A DNA stretch of 64,000 nucleotides, from contig WELB01000044.1 of NCBI GenBank assembly GCA_009602725.1, positions 172,506 to 236,505 of the forward strand, given 5' to 3'. How positions within the stretch are numbered: position 1 is the stretch's first letter; every line of letters starts with the position of its first letter. Positions 21,377-34,284 of this stretch are shown piece by piece. The notes below the pieces were generated by a model. It saw only the letters and a list, made by a program, of their open reading frames with translations. It was not told where the DNA came from and ran no database searches. Source of the stretch: Spirogloea muscicola (Eukaryota > Streptophyta > Zygnematophyceae > Spirogloeales > Spirogloeaceae). The position numbers were made by a program, and so were the translations under genes.

Positions 21377-22850
21377 CGGCACGACGACGCGAGTGATGGC
21401 GAGAGCGAGCGAGCGAGCGAGCGGGAGAGGGCGCGGAAAGGGGCAGAGGCGGCGCCGGGCGGGCGGCGGCGAGGGTCTGCGCCTGCGGCGGAGGGGCGGG
21501 GGAGCGGCAGGGTTGGCGGGGTTGGGACTGCGTCGGCTGGGGGAGGACCNGCCGTCCACGTGGCGGGTTTGCGCGCTCCCGGGCCTTCCGCGGGCGCGGG
21601 GGCCAAAGATCGCGCCACGTGTCGACCGGCGCCGCGCCGGCCTCCGGGTGGTCCCCGGGGCCGGGGGCGCGCCGGCCGGCCGGACGCGGCTCGCACGGCC
21701 TCCCAGGGGGGGGGGGGCCCATTGACTCACCGATTCGATCCTGCATCCCGCGGGGGCACGGCTGTGCCCGTGACCGGGTAGGTGAGATCACCGGAATCTC
21801 TGATGAGGGATTTATGGAGGCCCCCCAGTCCTGCCGCCGCGCGCCGCCGCCCGGCTTTGGACGGTGGAGAGACGGGCGCCGAGAAGGGGGGGAGACGGCG
21901 CGCGGAACGGCACGGCCCGCCGCGCGGAACGGCACGGCCCCGCCCCGCCACGGCCCCGACAAGCCACCTTCTCCGAGGCTCGGTCGCTCGCCTCCTGGCC
22001 GGCGCTGGCGCCACGAACCCGTGGCGCCAGCTCGCTTCTGACGGCTCTTGGACCGCCGCCGCCGTCGGCCCGGTCCAGTCCTGGCGTGCCCCGGCCCCGC
22101 TCGGCGGTGCCTATCACCGTGGCCCGTCAGCACCTTGTGGTCGCTTCCCGGCGGCCCAGGCCGGTCAGGCTCCGGTCACCACCTTCACCTCTGGCGCCGC
22201 GCGCCCCGTCAAGCCACGCTCGGCCCGCCAGAGAGGGCGGCCACCAGAGATTTCCTGCTGCCTTCGCGCTTGCTTCCGCTCGGCTGCTCTGCACGATCAG
22301 CCCTCGCGGCCCGTCACCCGTCACCTCCTGTCGCTGTCTGAGGAGCCGTAGCCCAACATACCCTGGCGCCACGCGCGCGTGCCCGGTCGCCGTCGGGCCG
22401 CTCCTACCCGCGGTCTCCGCAACGCCACTCCCATCGCCTCGGCATTGCCATTTCCATCTCCTCCGTCGTTACCCCCGTCCATGTGCTTGGCACCATATCT
22501 CTGGCATCGCCATTGCTGGGGCGAGCGCCTCCGTCACTGCTACAGTCAGGCCTGCCACCAAGTATCCTGAGCCTGGCGCAGTCGCCCCGGCTTCCACCAC
22601 TGCCGCCGTTGTTGCCACTCCCTCCTGCCACCTTCTCCCCCCCCCAGTGCAAGTACTCTCTGCCATTGCCACCACTACTGCATTACGTACAGCACGGCCA
22701 TTGACTCCAGCATTCACCCGTCGCCTCCACCGTCTGCGCAATCAACATCACTAAAACTGCCTCCATCATTGCAGCCACCACTTGTCGCCTATGTTGCCTC
22801 TGCCGCTTGTGCGACAGAAGCGGCTGTTGTGCTACCTTATCCCCAAGCAG
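21377..22850. other. GC-rich region upstream of the small minus-strand gene
   Basis: It contains a GAGC-type microsatellite (about 21,400-21,425), a single N at 21,550, a run of about 10 G at 21,708-21,718, and a tandem-like CGCGGAACGGCACGGCCC repeat (about 21,900-21,945). Long open frames on both strands are a by-product of GC content. No gene is supported; the proximal part is probably a promoter and 5' UTR. Confidence 0.4.
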
Positions 22851-24780
22851 CAGGTAAAGAGGGGGCCTTCAAGTGCAGCCGAGGCGCTGGGGCAACCCTG
22901 AGGCACCCGATAGGTGAGGCACTACTATCTTAAAGAAGCGGCAGGGCCTGGCCAACAAAATAGAAACAGGCCTGTGTATAGCACGGTAACCATGCAGAGC
23001 GCATGGTTGCCGTGCAGGGCTGTGGCATGTCACAGCATCGGCAGGCCATGCCTTTGGTGGCCTTTGAGGCGCATACCACACCCGAGAGAGACCACCAAAT
23101 CAGTAAGTGGGACACTGGATGTGACCTAAGAGTGGTGTATGAGAATGGCTGCCACTCTTGCGCCACGCCCGTAGTGGGGCACGCACGCTCCAGGCTCTCC
23201 AACCTATGATGCGGCATGTGGCAGCTGATTACGGCTTCAAATATATCAGGAGGTTATTCTTCTGCCACTTCTGCCTGCAGCTGTGGCGCGTGCCACATGC
23301 AAGATGGCAGGCCCTCCTGCAATGCACTCAATTTACCCTTGCAAGGCTTGAAGGTGGAGGAGTTGCTGACAGAGCAGGGTCAGTCGGCAGCACTAGGCCG
23401 ACTACAGTACATCGTGCAAAACCTGCTGGCCCCAGGTAGGAGTCCAGCACCTCTTCAGTGTGGCCACCCTGGCAAGCACTTTCGGTCTGTGCAAGCCATC
23501 CCCATTAGCGCCTGCGGATGAGGTGACAAGGCAGGTGCTGCAGAGAACTCGCAGGCCCCCCACCCCCCCGTCTTTCGCCCTCGCTTGCACTGCGCCTTCC
23601 CATGCCCACCTGGCAGTCCTTCTTCAAAGCCGAGATGGAGTTTGTCAGGCCAAGGGGGAAAGTCAGCAGGTGTCACCCTTCACAGGGTGCACAGTAAGCA
23701 AACAGTAGCCTAAGCCCCAACCATTGTTGAGGAGGTCAGGCAGGCTTTCCAAGGGGAGGAGGACTTAAGGTTCGGTAGCTCAAGCAGGTGTACAGCTCAT
23801 TGCTGAGGACAACGCCCCTAGCAGTGTCTGCCAGGCACTGCGTGGGGAGTGGAGCATGTCTTCAGCGATGGATGGCCTGAGTGGCCACATACATAGGCAA
23901 GCACATTGACAGATGTACATCATCCGCTGCTGAGCTGACCCGCTCAGTAACCACGAGTCAGCACGTAGAAGTTGCTAAATGATGCAGGACTCCGGACGGC
24001 AGAAGACAAGCCCTTCTGCCCCAGCTGAAGCTCGACTAGCTTACAGGTGCAAAGCATGACCGTGAGCTGACTGCAAACAGGCTGACACACAACGTCGCAA
24101 AGACGATTACTATGCTGCTGGTATGTACATCTTTATTGGAGGCACATTCTCATGTCCTTCATATTCCACACTAGCAATGCTCTCAAGTGGGGTTCTTCTG
24201 AAGTAGCGTAGTAGCCAGTCAGCTGGTGCTAACAGGGCATTGCTGGAAAGCTCGCCAGCCTTTGAAGAGGTACTGTAGTGCCTTGTGAAGTTCACCCTTT
24301 GGTAGCAGCACATGGCGTGGGCCCAAAGGTATTGACACCCACACGGAGCCAATTATGGGAGCGCTGAGGATGTCAACTATGGCGTTCAGGCCACCCTGAA
24401 ATGCAAGTAGACTGGCGGCCCTGGCAATGACCGTGCACAATGTAACAAAAGCCTTTGCAGCGAGCAGCCCTTGCTGAGGAGCTGCTGGATACCTTCTGTT
24501 CCTACTACCCTACTTCTGCTTTCGCTATGGAAGACCTCGAGCTGCCCTGGAGGCAGGGCCTCAGATGACGGTCTTGCATGGCCGCGGAAAGCATTTGAAG
24601 GGACTCGCTAGCCGGATGACCTGGCGCTGACCCAATTTCGTACCTTGAAGGCCACTGCCGCTGCTCATTCTGGGGTCATGCTGGCCCACCTTGTGCTGAT
24701 AACATCACATTGGTTGAGAGGCGGACGACGTCGTTGCAGCTTTCAGCACCCTGCAGCGGCAGCTGGCTGCTCTTAGGCTG
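22851..24780. other. Unassigned, probably degenerate repeat-derived sequence
   Basis: No continuous frame and no recognisable protein. A small inverted pair (GTAACCATGCAGAGCGCATG and ATGGTTGCCGTGCAGGG) lies at about 22,985-23,020. Context suggests old transposon remains, but nothing specific could be matched. Confidence 0.3.
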
Positions 24781-24899
24781 TCCTTGATGACAAGTGCTCT
24801 GCGTCGGTCACCACGAAAGGCCTGCATTGGCCCTGCCTTGCCACGAGGATGCCAGACTCCCCGAGAGCCCAACCCCTTGGCTTATTTCTGGCACACCAG

Positions 24900-25110
24900 C
24901 TTGCAGGTAGTGCAGCTGCAGACCTGCCCAATGCGCACAGTAACAGCGTCCTTCCTCAGAGCGTCTGCTTGGCTCATGGTGTGCTTAGGGTGTGATGTGC
25001 TGTGTGGCGTCTGCGAATGCGCTGCTTTCCTGGATGTCATGGTGAAGCTCGCAGCTCACATGCTGCAGTGTGCACATGGCGGAGATCGGACGGCTAGCGT
25101 TACCTCCTCC
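24900..25110 (+). mobile_element. Short degenerate retroelement fragment
   Basis: The plus strand at about 25,037-25,110 reads MVKLAAHMLQCAHGGDRTAS, nearly the same as LAAHMLRCAHGGERTAS in the larger copy at 48.6-49.5 kb. Flanking sequence is too decayed to delimit. Confidence 0.5.
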
Positions 25111-27050
25111 TGGAATTTAGGGGAGTGGGGTGCAGGACTGGGGTGCAAGATGACAAGTCCATGATCTTCTAAAGGCCGTAAAGCAGATGGCCATGGGATA
25201 CTCCTCCATCATGATCAGATGAGGTCTAGTATAATTCACATGCGCCTTACTAATGTCGCCAGACTAACACCTCGTTGACGCCCGAGACTCATCTTGATAG
25301 CTCCTAACAACATTGGCGACGCCACTTAAGCTGTCAAGGCTGACTACGGAGTGGAGCAAGACGCCCAGGCGAAGCCGACCAAGCACGCCAAGCACCGCTT
25401 AGAACTTTCTGAGTCTGCTAGTGGTGTCCATGGGGCCTTTGCTACCAATTCGTATGACTTGCTAGCAAACTTTGCACTACGCAGGGAGGGCAAGGTGACG
25501 GGTGCAAAGCGGTGATCGACCAGTTTCTGTGTAAGAGCTTGTTTACCTAGTTGCACCTCGTGCGCTTGTATGTCGCACCATAGCAAGACAGACATCTGAG
25601 TTGCATTGCATGCGGGCCCTCTTCATATCAGTTTGGGAGTCTGCTCTCTTATCGCTGTGTTTAAGTGGTTGCTCCCTATGAAAATCAATTCCTCCGTAGA
25701 AGCTGCTGATCCTTGGAGTCAGTATCCTTTATGGTTGGCACTTCTACATTTTAAACGCTCCTGGCATCATACTAGCTTGCTATTCACAGTTGCTGCCATT
25801 TGTAGAAGCCATCCATTTTGCCGGCCTCCTCTGCTGGCGCTGTCCTGCTCAAGTCTTTGCACCTGCTTTTCGGGCAGACCGGTCATAGCCATTGCCGCCT
25901 GTGGAGAAGCTCATTTCTCTGGCTTTCACCTCATCGGGCTGGCCATTCACACCTATACCACCTTTGGAGGAGCTCCCAATGTCCACGTCCTGCTATACTG
26001 GAGCGCTCTTAACAAGCCACCACCTTGCACCTACCTGCCGTGAAAACAACTGGCAACAGCCTCTAATTTTGACTAGGATGGCCTGGCCTAAGATGACATT
26101 CTCCCTCTGCTAAGCCATATTAGATTGCCCGATTTTGCTAAGCTGGCCTTTTTGGAGACTGCGCTTCCTGACTTTGCTGCAGCATGACTTGACTTTCATT
26201 CTAAGTATAACAACATCAATATTTACTCAAAGCACGCATGTCCAAGGCCTGCAAGGCGGGGACATGCTGACCATGAGAGACCACAATACTCTGGTATGTG
26301 CACCTTCATAATGTTGCACAAGTACCATTATGTATGGTGTGACTAGAACGTTCTTTGAAACCGGCTCAGGAGTTGATCTGGTCAGGGCTAAGCCATTGTC
26401 ATTCTGCTACTTGGGAGACTTGGTAAGAGCTGGCCTTTGCTTTTGGGCAGATGATTGCTTTCCAAAAGTTGTGTTGCCTAGCAACCAATATCAGAGATCA
26501 GTGGTTCTCAAATTTCGTCACTCGTAAGGTCTCTGGAGTAGATTAGAAGCCAGCCACTGCTGAGCATGAAGCTTGCAACATTGCGGCACAGTGTTCTACC
26601 TGCGTATTATACTCTGGAATGCCTACAAAGAGCAGTCTGCAACACAGCTTTAATTTGTTTGAAGCTGCGATAGTGCAGCTAATGGCTGCATTGTAACACA
26701 TTGCCTTACCTCCTCGCGTCCAGATTTTTGGCTAGACGCCAAGAGTAACTGGAGGTGAAGGTGAAGATGGCATTGATTGTGGTGCACAAGGGGCCACCAA
26801 TGATACATATTTTGGGCATTCCCAGATTAGCGACAGCCCCAGGATTTTAGCAGGGCGCCTCCTCTCCTTCACTTATCCCAGCTTGTTCCAACTCGCAGTT
26901 CCTGTCGAGGCACTACCAAGCTCACCATTGGCCGCCAGCAATTATGAGTTGGGGTTTCCCCTGGACCTTAACTTATTAATTTGAGCTAGCCTTCCTCAGC
27001 CCTTGCTCGTTTTCGACAGACTTCTCACACAGCCACTGCCTCCGTAGCAC
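25111..27050. other. Unassigned sequence with decayed hairpin repeats
   Basis: Weak, diverged copies of the family-A hairpin are visible around 25,870-25,895 and 25,935-25,960 (GGGCTGGCCATTCACACC). No gene was recognised. Confidence 0.35.
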
Positions 27051-27065
27051 TATCCCAGACACCAA

Positions 27066-27520
27066 CGTTTGCCTTAACAGGGCATTGGCTTGACCTGGCC
27101 TCCCAAAACCCTAAATTCCCACGCCTTGCATCTGCGTGCTGGCCGTGCTCTCGCTGCGGCCTCCGGCTTTCGTCAGGGGGATAGTTTACCGGCAGCTAGT
27201 CTGTCGGATGTGAGGCTCCTCACTCGTAACTACTGAGTGGTCCATCCTCCCCCGTTCTGCCATAGCCTCTTCAGGCCCCGCAGTCGCTGCTTAGCTCGTA
27301 GTTTGGCCCCTTCGAACCTTGTCAATTCTTTTCGGGCTGGCTTCTCACAGCCCTTGCCCCCATTGGGAGAGCCACTTCTTCTACATACGCTCCGCGCTCC
27401 TTCACAGGAGCTGCTGTCCACCCTCGACCTCCACTTCAAGCTTCCGCCTGAATCCCTTTCATTTGGCCCTTTCGAACCTTTGTCAATTCTTTTGGGGCTG
27501 GCATTTCACAGCCCTTGCCT
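27066..27520 (+). mobile_element. Retroelement 3' tail with tandem hairpin units
   Basis: A partial family-B sequence (27,066-27,105) abuts a retroelement C-terminus: ALHLRAGRALAAASGFRQG-like coding (27,118-27,180) and SDVRLLTRNY-stop at 27,236. A 3' UTR-like segment follows (TGGTCCATCCTCCCCCGTTC), then two tandem units of about 160 bp, each with CCTTTCGAACCTTGTCAATT and a hairpin at 27,334-27,353 and 27,494-27,513. The sequence 27,118-27,370 is nearly identical to 37,367-37,625, so the two copies are recent. Confidence 0.75.
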
Positions 27521-28145
27521 CCATTGGGAGTGCCACTTCTCCTTTCCAGCTGGAGCCCAGAGAGGGTTCAGCGGCATTCTACAGGACGGTTGCTTGCTGT
27601 TGCAGCTAGCTGACCTTTTGGTCAGACGCTCTGCAAGAGCGACAATCCCGTCACGGACGTATGGAAGTAAGACAACGGACACGTGTCCTCGCCTGTAGCC
27701 GGCCTCGTGCGGCACCTCCCTCGCCACCAGGCTGTCTAGCCTGTGGCTCCGTCATGAACACCTGTATGCATCTGGCTGGCTTTCACAGCCGCTCTTTTAA
27801 TATCAGCAGCCGCTTGAGGATAGGTATATACCACCCGCTGACTGCACAGGGCGGCGAATGCCGTCAATGAGTTCCAATCTGCACCCGTCCGTGTCTGCTT
27901 GAAACAAACCGGGCACTATTATCGACTTACAGGGGGGGACCTTTTTCCTCAATGGGCGAGCCCTTTCGTCTTTTTCTCTCTTCCTCCTTTAAGTGGGAGG
28001 AGCTTTCCTTCCTCAGGGGCACTTCAGGGCGATGCCTAGTGGTGGAAGGCCCCGACAAATATATTCCTTGGGCTGACAACTCGGCGTTTACAACAACTCA
28101 ATAGGTGGTGAGGGTACTGCAGCCCTGACCCGACTTGGCTTTTCC
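27521..28145. other. Intergenic with one hairpin-repeat variant
   Basis: At 27,768-27,815 (plus) a variant, TGCATCTGGCTGGCTTTCAC then AGCCGCTCTTTTAATATCAG, is nearly identical to the minus-strand copy at 37,058-37,105. The remainder shows no gene. Confidence 0.5.
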
Positions 28146-28523
28146 TCAAGCCTTTGCTTGAAGTGGGTCTTTGATTGGTGTCTTCAGCACATAGTATTGA
28201 TCTTGAAGGAGCCTCTCAGCCGCCTTTTCAAAGCTCACTTCTTTTGAAGAGCGTGTCAGCAGTGCCTCTAATCGTCTCTTCTTCACTTTCTTGTCATTAT
28301 CTGTACGTTGTTTCTGCAGATCTTTGGCAGCATCACTTTCTAGTCGCCTAAAAAGGAAGGCAGTTTTCAATCAACCTGCACGTGTAAGGAAGTGGGTAGT
28401 TCCGCGTCCGCTTCACTGCATAGTGAGTCCGGTGGCATAGGTTCGTGCAATGGTTACATGCGTCGGTTTCAATTGAAGCCGCTCTTAAGCAGATTGTGCA
28501 CATGTTCGACCTCCTCCGGAAAT
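28146..28523 (-). CDS. C-terminal exons of an unknown coiled-coil protein
   Basis: Two minus-strand exons. 28,523 to about 28,471 follows a cctag acceptor and reads FPEEVEHVHNLLKSGF. The last exon, from about 28,350, follows a tttttag acceptor and reads LESDAAKDLQKQRTDNDKKV, then KRRLEALLTRSSKEVSFEKA, and ends with a stop at 28,146. The basic, heptad-like helix and absence of stops support real coding sequence. The 5' exons were not found, so length and function are unknown. Confidence 0.45.
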
Positions 28524-28599
28524 CTAGGTAATAATTGCAGACCAACAAGACTAGCAATTATGACTGCTAGGAGGCGGAAACCAAGTGCTCATGCGAAGT

Positions 28600-29360
28600 A
28601 TGAATGAAACCCCAGTGCCATGGGTGGAGGCTATGTGCTAGCAGGCAATTTGACCAGTCCCACCGATTGGTCAGGAGATGGGCAGATCATCTGGCAATTC
28701 TCAGAGTTGTAACACTGAATCCTTCCTCTGCACCGGCAGTTGCCCTCATAGAGAAGAGAAATGAGCAACATCACCCCGATTTAAGGGTATCTCCTACACG
28801 AGAGGGCGGAAAGACCTCTTCGCAGGTGCTTGCAAGTGGGCAGCCACACAATTAGAGCATACCTCCAAGGGGCCAGAGGTTGCGATTGGCCTACCCAAAA
28901 TCTACATTGAGTTCAGATTCTAAGCCGCCATCTTTTGGGGGGTGCAGGAGTGTGCGAGGGGGGGAGAAGCAGGAGCAGAAGTAGGCCATCGCAACCACGC
29001 AAGCAGCTCCTGCTGTGCTCAGCAGTCCACATCAGCAATTTGACTGCAAAAGGCGAAGGAAGAAGCCTCAGCGAAGCCTGAGGCAGCCTGAGGTAACGGG
29101 GGTGCAAGGCATGAGCTTGCGTTCACCAAATAAACACGGACAGAAACAGATGGTGAGGCTGAACTAGTGAGCTGTGCACGAGTGCGTATGACCGGTGTCA
29201 CTTTGTAATAAGTGCGGCTCTGTTCATTGTTTTTTGGGCTGGGCTCTCACAGCCATCGCTGTACTTTGGAAGTGCAATATCCTTGTTCCGGGCTGGCCAG
29301 TGACGGCCATTGCTCCCTCTACAATTCGCCGTCCTCCTATCTGAGCAGGCGAGCTGAAGT
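28600..29360. other. Intergenic with hairpin repeats
   Basis: Hairpin-family copies in plus orientation lie at 29,236-29,254 (GGGCTGGGCTCTCACAGCC) and 29,290-29,308 (GGGCTGGCCAGTGACGGCC). No coding exon is evident. Confidence 0.45.
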
Positions 29361-29361
29361 A

Positions 29362-29391
29362 AGCAAGCGCGGCCAGATCAATTGGTGGCTG
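29362..29391 (+). repeat. Repeat family D copy
   Basis: AGCAAGCGCGGCCAGATCAA then TTGGTGGCTG: 28 of 30 bases match the 30-bp sequences at 48,251-48,280 (plus) and 49,514-49,543 (minus). Confidence 0.7.
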
Positions 29392-30401
29392 TAAACAGTA
29401 CGCTTGCCTCCGTACTCTGCAAGTGATGTCATGTCTTGGCAACGCCATCAGGTGCGCCTTGGTTTCACCGGGCAGGTTGTCCACCAGCTGCTGCCCCGCG
29501 CTTGCGCCGCGTGGAGCCCGCACCCTGCACCAGCCTGTCTAACCGCTCAAGCTGTAGTCCGGCGGACACGGGCTGGCGTAGTCGCCTTGGTCGCTGCTGC
29601 CTCCCTTTGCCGCGCCCGCGCCGCACCGCGCTGCCTTGGTGCGCGGCCTCTGCCCGCTGGCGCCGAGTAACGACGAGCCAGCATATAGAGGTCGCTAGAT
29701 TGATGCCCGAACTCCAGGCAGTACAGTTTGGAATTTATTGGGTGCCACTGTTCGGAGGTAGGTGGGACCCAGGGGACCCCGGACACCCGACCAGCGCGCG
29801 GGTGTCCCCGAGTTAAGCGGACCTGCCGGCGGGGCCGGGGGGCCCGGCTTCGCCTTCCACGTGCGGCCTCGGGCGCGGCGCCGAACTGCGGCCCACGCGC
29901 GCCGCCATCAATGCGCGGCGCCGTGGCGCCCGCACTACGCGCCCGGGCGCGTGGCCGTGCGCACGGGCGCACGGCCAAGCGCACGTGCAGCCGAGCGGGC
30001 ATCCCCGCGCCGGCAGCCATACGGCCTGTTTTTGTCGGGACGTCCCGCCCACGCGCGTGCCGTACACGTGGCGGAGACCCACGGCGTTGGAGAGCGCGCC
30101 ACGCGGCGGGCACGTGGGCCCCGGTCCACTGCCACCCCGGCCTGCCGGCTTTCCTCCCCGCCCCCGCCCCCCAAACCCCGGACTCCGCGAGCCTCTCCGG
30201 CTGCTCCTCCCGAGAGCAGCTGGAGCGAGAGCCTCCTGGCTTTGTGCACCTGGCTGGCTGTCGCAGCCATCACAGCCACCGTACCACTACTGGAAGAGCC
30301 TCTCTCCCGTCACAGCCGCTCGTCTCGTATCAGCAGCCGCGAGCCTCGATTCGCGCTCGCCGCCGCGAGGCCCCACCCCCCCCCAACCCGCCGCGCCCGC
30401 C
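29392..30401. promoter_or_regulatory. GC-rich upstream region of the bZIP gene
   Basis: Very GC-rich from about 29,470 on, with long open frames on both strands that have no recognisable content. A hairpin-family variant (GGCTGGCTGTCGCAGCC) lies at 30,252-30,268, about 140 bp 5' of the start codon. Likely promoter and 5' UTR. Confidence 0.4.
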
Positions 30402-32893
30402 ATGGAGCTGCTGCTGCCGCGCCCGCGCGACCCCCCGCCGCCGCCGCCGCTCCCGCAGCAGCTGCCGCGGCACCTCTACAACTACCATCAGCCCCAGCGC
30501 CTCCCCCAGCAGCTGCACCTGCAGCGGCAGCTCCTGGGCCTCGAGAGCCTCCTGCGCACCGCCGCCGCCGGCGGGCAGGGCTTGGAGGCGGCGCTCCGCC
30601 CCGGCTCCCTGCGGCCCGAGATGCCCGACGCGGCCCACTCCGACGTCTGCTCGGACCGGCACTGGCAAGCCCTCGGCGACGACCGCTGCCCGCTGTCCTC
30701 CGCAAGTTTGGGCTGCCGAGTGATTGCCTGTCGAGCTGACCGACAGCTGCTGGGCGACTTGCGGAGGCCCACATGCTGAGACACAATGCCACTTGATTCT
30801 GCTCTGTAGGGATGTGGTCGAGCACGGCGGCCAAGACAACGTGCTCGCTGCTCAGGGGCTGCAGCTGCCGATGCTCTCGAGATGCCCGCCTGCTCCCATG
30901 CCATATGCTCCTACACAATGCATGTCGGCCAGGTACCACCAGGACGAGGCCAACAATGGCAGCAGCAGGAGTTGCATGGGTGGCGCAAATGTACAAGACA
31001 AGCATGTTGGATGGCGTCAAGACCTCATTGGCAGCGTGGTGGAGCAGCCGAGGCTGGCAGACCCTCTCAGTTTCCCGCCTTTCTCGGCTGGTGGCGCCCA
31101 CTTTGACTACGAGTCCGCCCAATCGGATCCCTTGCAGTCGCGTGCACTAATAGCTGCCGCCATGTCGCCACTGCAGGTGCGCAAAGCCACCAGCAGTCTG
31201 CTCCCACTCATTTATACTCCGCCCTCTTTGCACTTGCCTTGCACTTGCATGCCCTCCAGCTCGCCTCACTGGCCACCACTTGCCTGTCGAGCAGGAGGTC
31301 CTGGGCGCAGCCTGTGCCAGGCGGCCACCCTCCAAGAACGGCGAGTACTGGCAGCCCGACTGGTACTCAGCTTGTTCTACGGCGAGCAACGTCAACAACT
31401 GGATGCAGAATGCCCTGCTCGCTGGCGCGGCTTCCCAGCAAGCTCATTCTGACGAAGCAGCATCGCAACTCAAAGCCAAGTACGTCGCTTGACAGCCCTA
31501 AACTTACAGGCAGATGCTGTAGGAGTCAGCCGGGCAGCCCTGCATGGCAGAGTGTCTGGCCTGGCACACACCTGCTTCCCTTCACCCACTCTCATGGAGC
31601 ACTCACTCAATGCAGCTGCTTCCGGCCTGAAACGGAGCCCGCAACGCCGTCCAGCGTGACACACCTGCAGCCCAATCCCCCTGTTGAGGAGGCTGGCGGT
31701 GGCAGGGCCGGTGGCCACACAGAGAGCGATCACAGCGTCAATAGCTCCGCCGAGGAGGAGGAGGACGTTGAGAAGGATCAAGACCGTGAGGTGTCCAGGG
31801 CGGCAGGCTGCCCACCCGTCCTGCAAGACCGTAGGACCCGGAGGCAAGTGGCATGCACCTACTTCTTGGTGCCCGTCTCATGCAAAATTATGCAGCATGA
31901 CTTAGGCAAGCTGAGGGCCGAAGCTGAGAAATGTGCAGGAATGCAACCCATTGAAGCTCAGACCCTCCACAGCTTTGCTCACTTGCCAAGGACGTGCCTG
32001 GCTGACCATGAGCAGGATGCTGTCAAACCGAGAGTCTGCACGACGGAGCCGATTCAGACGGATGCAGCTACTTGCGGCTCTTGAGAACGAGGTCAGTGCA
32101 CACACTACACTGCACTCAGTGCTTTGTATTCACAAAGGAGCCGGGGCCTGTTTGCAGGCAATCGTGACATGTGCTGCTCTGTAGATAGAGCTCACCATTG
32201 CCATAGCTGTGGGCGGCGTGCCTGCGGCAGGTTAGTCAATTGAGGAGAGAGGTGCAGGCGCTAGCCGGCAAAGCAGAGGAATCGCTGGCCCTGGCGGCCA
32301 CGTACAAGGAGCTGGCAGCAAAATATCTTGTGGAGCTCCAGGTGCTCAAGGGCCTGCGCCCCTCAGGGGCTGTCTCTAACGAGGCGGCAGCTGTGGCCGT
32401 CAGCCACGGCAAGCCGAGCACCTTGGCCACGGGGTAAGCAGCAAGGCTACACTCAACTTCAACTTCTATCGAAGACAATCTGTTTCGTGCTAACCATGCG
32501 CAGCTGCAAGTATGCGGTATTGCACACTGTGTACTTACATGATTTGATGCCACATTGTATCTGTTGACATGTGCCTGAAGGGCGACGGCTGGAGGCCTGT
32601 CAAAGAAGACACTTACGCAGCACCCACGGCAGCAACCTACAGACAACGATAGACGGGTGCTGGAGGCACAGTGCCACAACGGGGAATGTGTTGTGACTTG
32701 CTGCCCAAGCAGGAAGCGTGAGGCACCAGAAGTTGATCCCCTAGCAAGCACCCCGGTGGCGAAGCGGCCTCATCATCAGTGCGTGTCTGGGGTCGTGAAA
32801 CAGGAGCCCCAGTGCATCGACAGGCAGGCATGCAGCCAAGGCCCCACTTGCAGGACACGGGCGAGGGACTCTGCCAGACTCTTGTTGTCATGA
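30402..32893 (+). CDS. bZIP transcription factor
   Basis: A nuclear DNA-binding protein expected to dimerise and bind ACGT-core elements. ATG 30,402 opens a proline/glutamine-rich N-terminus (MELLLPRPRDPPPPPPLPQQ). Low-complexity exons follow (for example about 30,810-31,170 and 31,300-31,490), then an acidic segment (about 31,690-31,843) with SSAEEEEDVEKDQDREVSRA ending RTRR. Exon 32,016-32,091 carries the basic region MLSNRESARRSRFRRMQLLA then ALENE. The key Asn and Arg of N-x7-R are present (N in SNRE, R in SRFR). Exon from 32,231 gives the leucine-zipper region, VSQLRREVQALAGKAEESLA then LAATYKELAAKYLVELQVL. The last exon is basic/Cys-containing and ends at 32,893. The intron between RTRR and MLSNRES begins AG/GCAAGT, a consensus GC-type donor. 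The subgroup was not determined; boundaries of the low-complexity exons are approximate. Confidence 0.85.
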
Positions 32894-34284
32894 CAGTGGC
32901 ATGTAATTGTACACATAAGCAGATGTCGTTGTACAAGGGCAGCCTTACCAAGGATTAGTTGCTCTGGAAGGAACAGAGCCTTCTGCTTTGGAGCTATTAT
33001 GGTCGAGCTTAAGCAGCTGCTGGTCAAGCTTTAGCAGTTGCCTTGGCTTGCACAGGGGGAATTTGCCCGCCCGTATTGCTCATCCAGGTTCTCTCTGTTG
33101 ACAAGGGGGGGTACTGAGCAGCCCCTTTCAGCCTAAGCCGTTTCAGTGGGATGATAGCACCCCTTTGCCCACCTTTCATATGAGAGTGGCTGGCCTTGAC
33201 AGCCGCTCTTGCTTAACAATTTGCCGCTTCGTTGATTTAGCAAGTCAGAGTCGGCAGTGCTCACTTGGCCAAGGCCTCCCTGTCAGACTTGTCCCATTTC
33301 TGGCTTGCAAATGACCGTACTCAGTGCAGCATAATCTCGGCTCTAGTCCCAAATTTATCATCTATAAATCATCTTAGTCATGCAATAGCACTAGTGTCTC
33401 AGAAGGTCGAGTGGGGTACTTCCACGAGGGTAGCTACTGAGAATGCCTTTGCAAGGATTTCTTGTGAAGGAAGAGCAGAATATGTAGGAGTGAGCAAGCA
33501 TTCCATTATGTGATAGTCATCGTACTGAAGTCAAGCGGCACCGCAGACATGTTACTTGCTTGTCTACTACGAATGAGCTCAAAAAGGATAGTGAATTGCT
33601 ATTATGTGGATGCCTGCCACTTCGGCCAATTAACCTATGCCGAGCAACTGCTGCTGGTGAGGGCCATAATGCGTTCCAACATTGCACATATATCGTTAGT
33701 TATTTGCTTATGCCTCAACAATTTGAAAGTGGGCAACCCACAATCTATACCTACCTGACCGAAATTAGCTGATGTTGAGCTACTACTAAGCGACCAGGCT
33801 GAGATGCTGCTTGTGATACTTGCAAACCCAGTCTAAGCAACTGTCAGGAAGTGGGACAACTAGTAGCTATTAGCACAAGTGGGCCAATCGCTTGTGTCAC
33901 GGAGCAAGGAGCCTGTGTTATCAAAAGCCTGGCTTGTTGCTTGAAATGCATGCAACACCAATATGACTTGAACATGCTGTTAGTTGCTCAATTGCTTTGG
34001 TGCATACAGAAGTACCTCATATGGATCTTTGTTTTAGTGCAAGAAGCTGAACCAAATGCTTAGATAACCTGCACTGGTGTAATGCAGCACCCTCGAACAT
34101 CAGTGCAGATCAAGTGCGGCTTCACATTCATCACTAGCAAAGACCCAGCTAATGTCAGACCCAGATATAACATGGAGTACTCAATCTTGGAGGTCTTAGC
34201 TTGGCTGTATGACGGCCAATAGGCTGGTCGTACGTTCCAATTGACTATCAGAAGGCACTACATTTAAGAGAGGCGAAGGAGCCC
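32894..34284. other. Intergenic between convergent genes
   Basis: Hairpin-family variant in plus orientation at 33,188-33,204 (GGCTGGCCTTGACAGCC). Otherwise AT-rich, with no coding exon recognised. Confidence 0.45.

Noticed and set aside
21348-22754. Several overlapping 100-300-codon frames on both strands
   Set aside because: Composition effects of GC-rich DNA: strongly biased Arg/Pro/Ala content, no splice logic and no family similarity.
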